Assembly: GCF_028640845.1 (NCBI RefSeq)
Contig: NC_080542.1
Coordinates: 15,021,901 to 15,085,900 of the forward strand
DNA: 64,000 bases
DNA from: Ahaetulla prasina
Taxonomy: Eukaryota > Chordata > Lepidosauria > Squamata > Colubridae
Direction: 5' to 3'
The notes beneath the pieces were generated by a model. It had not been told where the DNA came from. It saw nothing but the letters and a program-made list of their open reading frames with translations, and did not search any database. The position numbers were made by a program, and so were the translations under genes. Positions 63,789 through 64,000 of the stretch are shown piece after piece (within the stretch, counting starts at the first letter, position 1; every line of letters starts with the position of its first letter).

Positions 63789-64000
63789 GTGGAAGATCAT
63801 TTAGCAGTGAAGAAAGGCAGATCACAGCAAGAGGGTTAAAAGTTGTTTGTTCTTCATAGATAAGACACCAATGTCATTTTTAACACACCACAGTTCTGAA
63901 GCAATAGAATTTAAACAAGATTTCAGAAAGGGCTATGTTAGCACTTTTCATAAAATATTATCAGCTGTTTGAAAATATTGCTTCTTGCATGATGGGAATG
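63789..64000. other. Intron 3 of gene E to window edge
   Basis: No feature seen; exon 4 of gene E is not reached. Confidence 0.5.

Overview
The window is vertebrate genomic DNA from a squamate reptile, most probably a snake. It is AT-rich, with large introns and dense retrotransposon load. Two features point to snakes: several full-length Sauria-type SINEs, whose 3' ends resemble BovB LINEs, and CR1 LINE 3' ends running directly into long pentanucleotide arrays, a pattern known from snake genomes. The species cannot be fixed from sequence alone.

The protein-coding content is a cluster of vomeronasal type-2 receptors (V2R/VMN2R, class C GPCRs). Three genes on the + strand appear complete, each with the six-exon V2R layout, in-phase splice sites and no internal stop: gene B (10678-18120, 880 aa), gene C (20325-28278, 880 aa) and gene D (32293-49191, 892 aa). 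Gene E (55971 to the right edge) shows its first three exons and belongs to a more divergent subfamily. On the - strand lie exons 1-2 of gene A (2133-3352), an inverted duplicate of the 5' end of gene C, and scraps of an older pseudogene (exon 3 piece 9129-9341, exon 4 piece 6018-6215). A broken 7TM-exon fragment lies at 50843-51155 (+), and an exonless intron-3 ghost at 52083-52540 (-).

Layout. 1-1767: L2-like LINE (-) landing at the exon-3 splice acceptor of gene A. 1768-6015: inverted-duplication arm (-), itself invaded by a MITE that was then split by a second L2. 6018-9341: pseudogene remnants with an L1 and a solo LTR. 9938-18120: gene B. 18332-19550: two DNA-transposon remnants. 19236-28278: + arm and gene C. 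28375-32290: L1, a Penelope-like scrap and several hAT-like MITEs. 32293-49191: gene D, its introns enlarged by LINEs, SINEs and MITEs. 49191-54883: LINE, two LTRs, V2R relics and an L2. 55971-64000: gene E.

V2Rs act at the dendrites of basal vomeronasal neurons. Ligand (peptide, protein or amino-acid chemosignal) binds the extracellular Venus-flytrap domain (exons 1-4), the cysteine-rich linker (exon 5 and the start of exon 6) relays the change, and the 7TM domain (exon 6) signals through Go and TRPC2. The genes work as alternative receptors, not as a pathway. The window's main interest is how the cluster evolves: inverted duplication with a mapped breakpoint, retroelements landing at splice acceptors, relics of exon-6-like sequence after the stop codons, and a MITE family with clear 8-bp target duplications.
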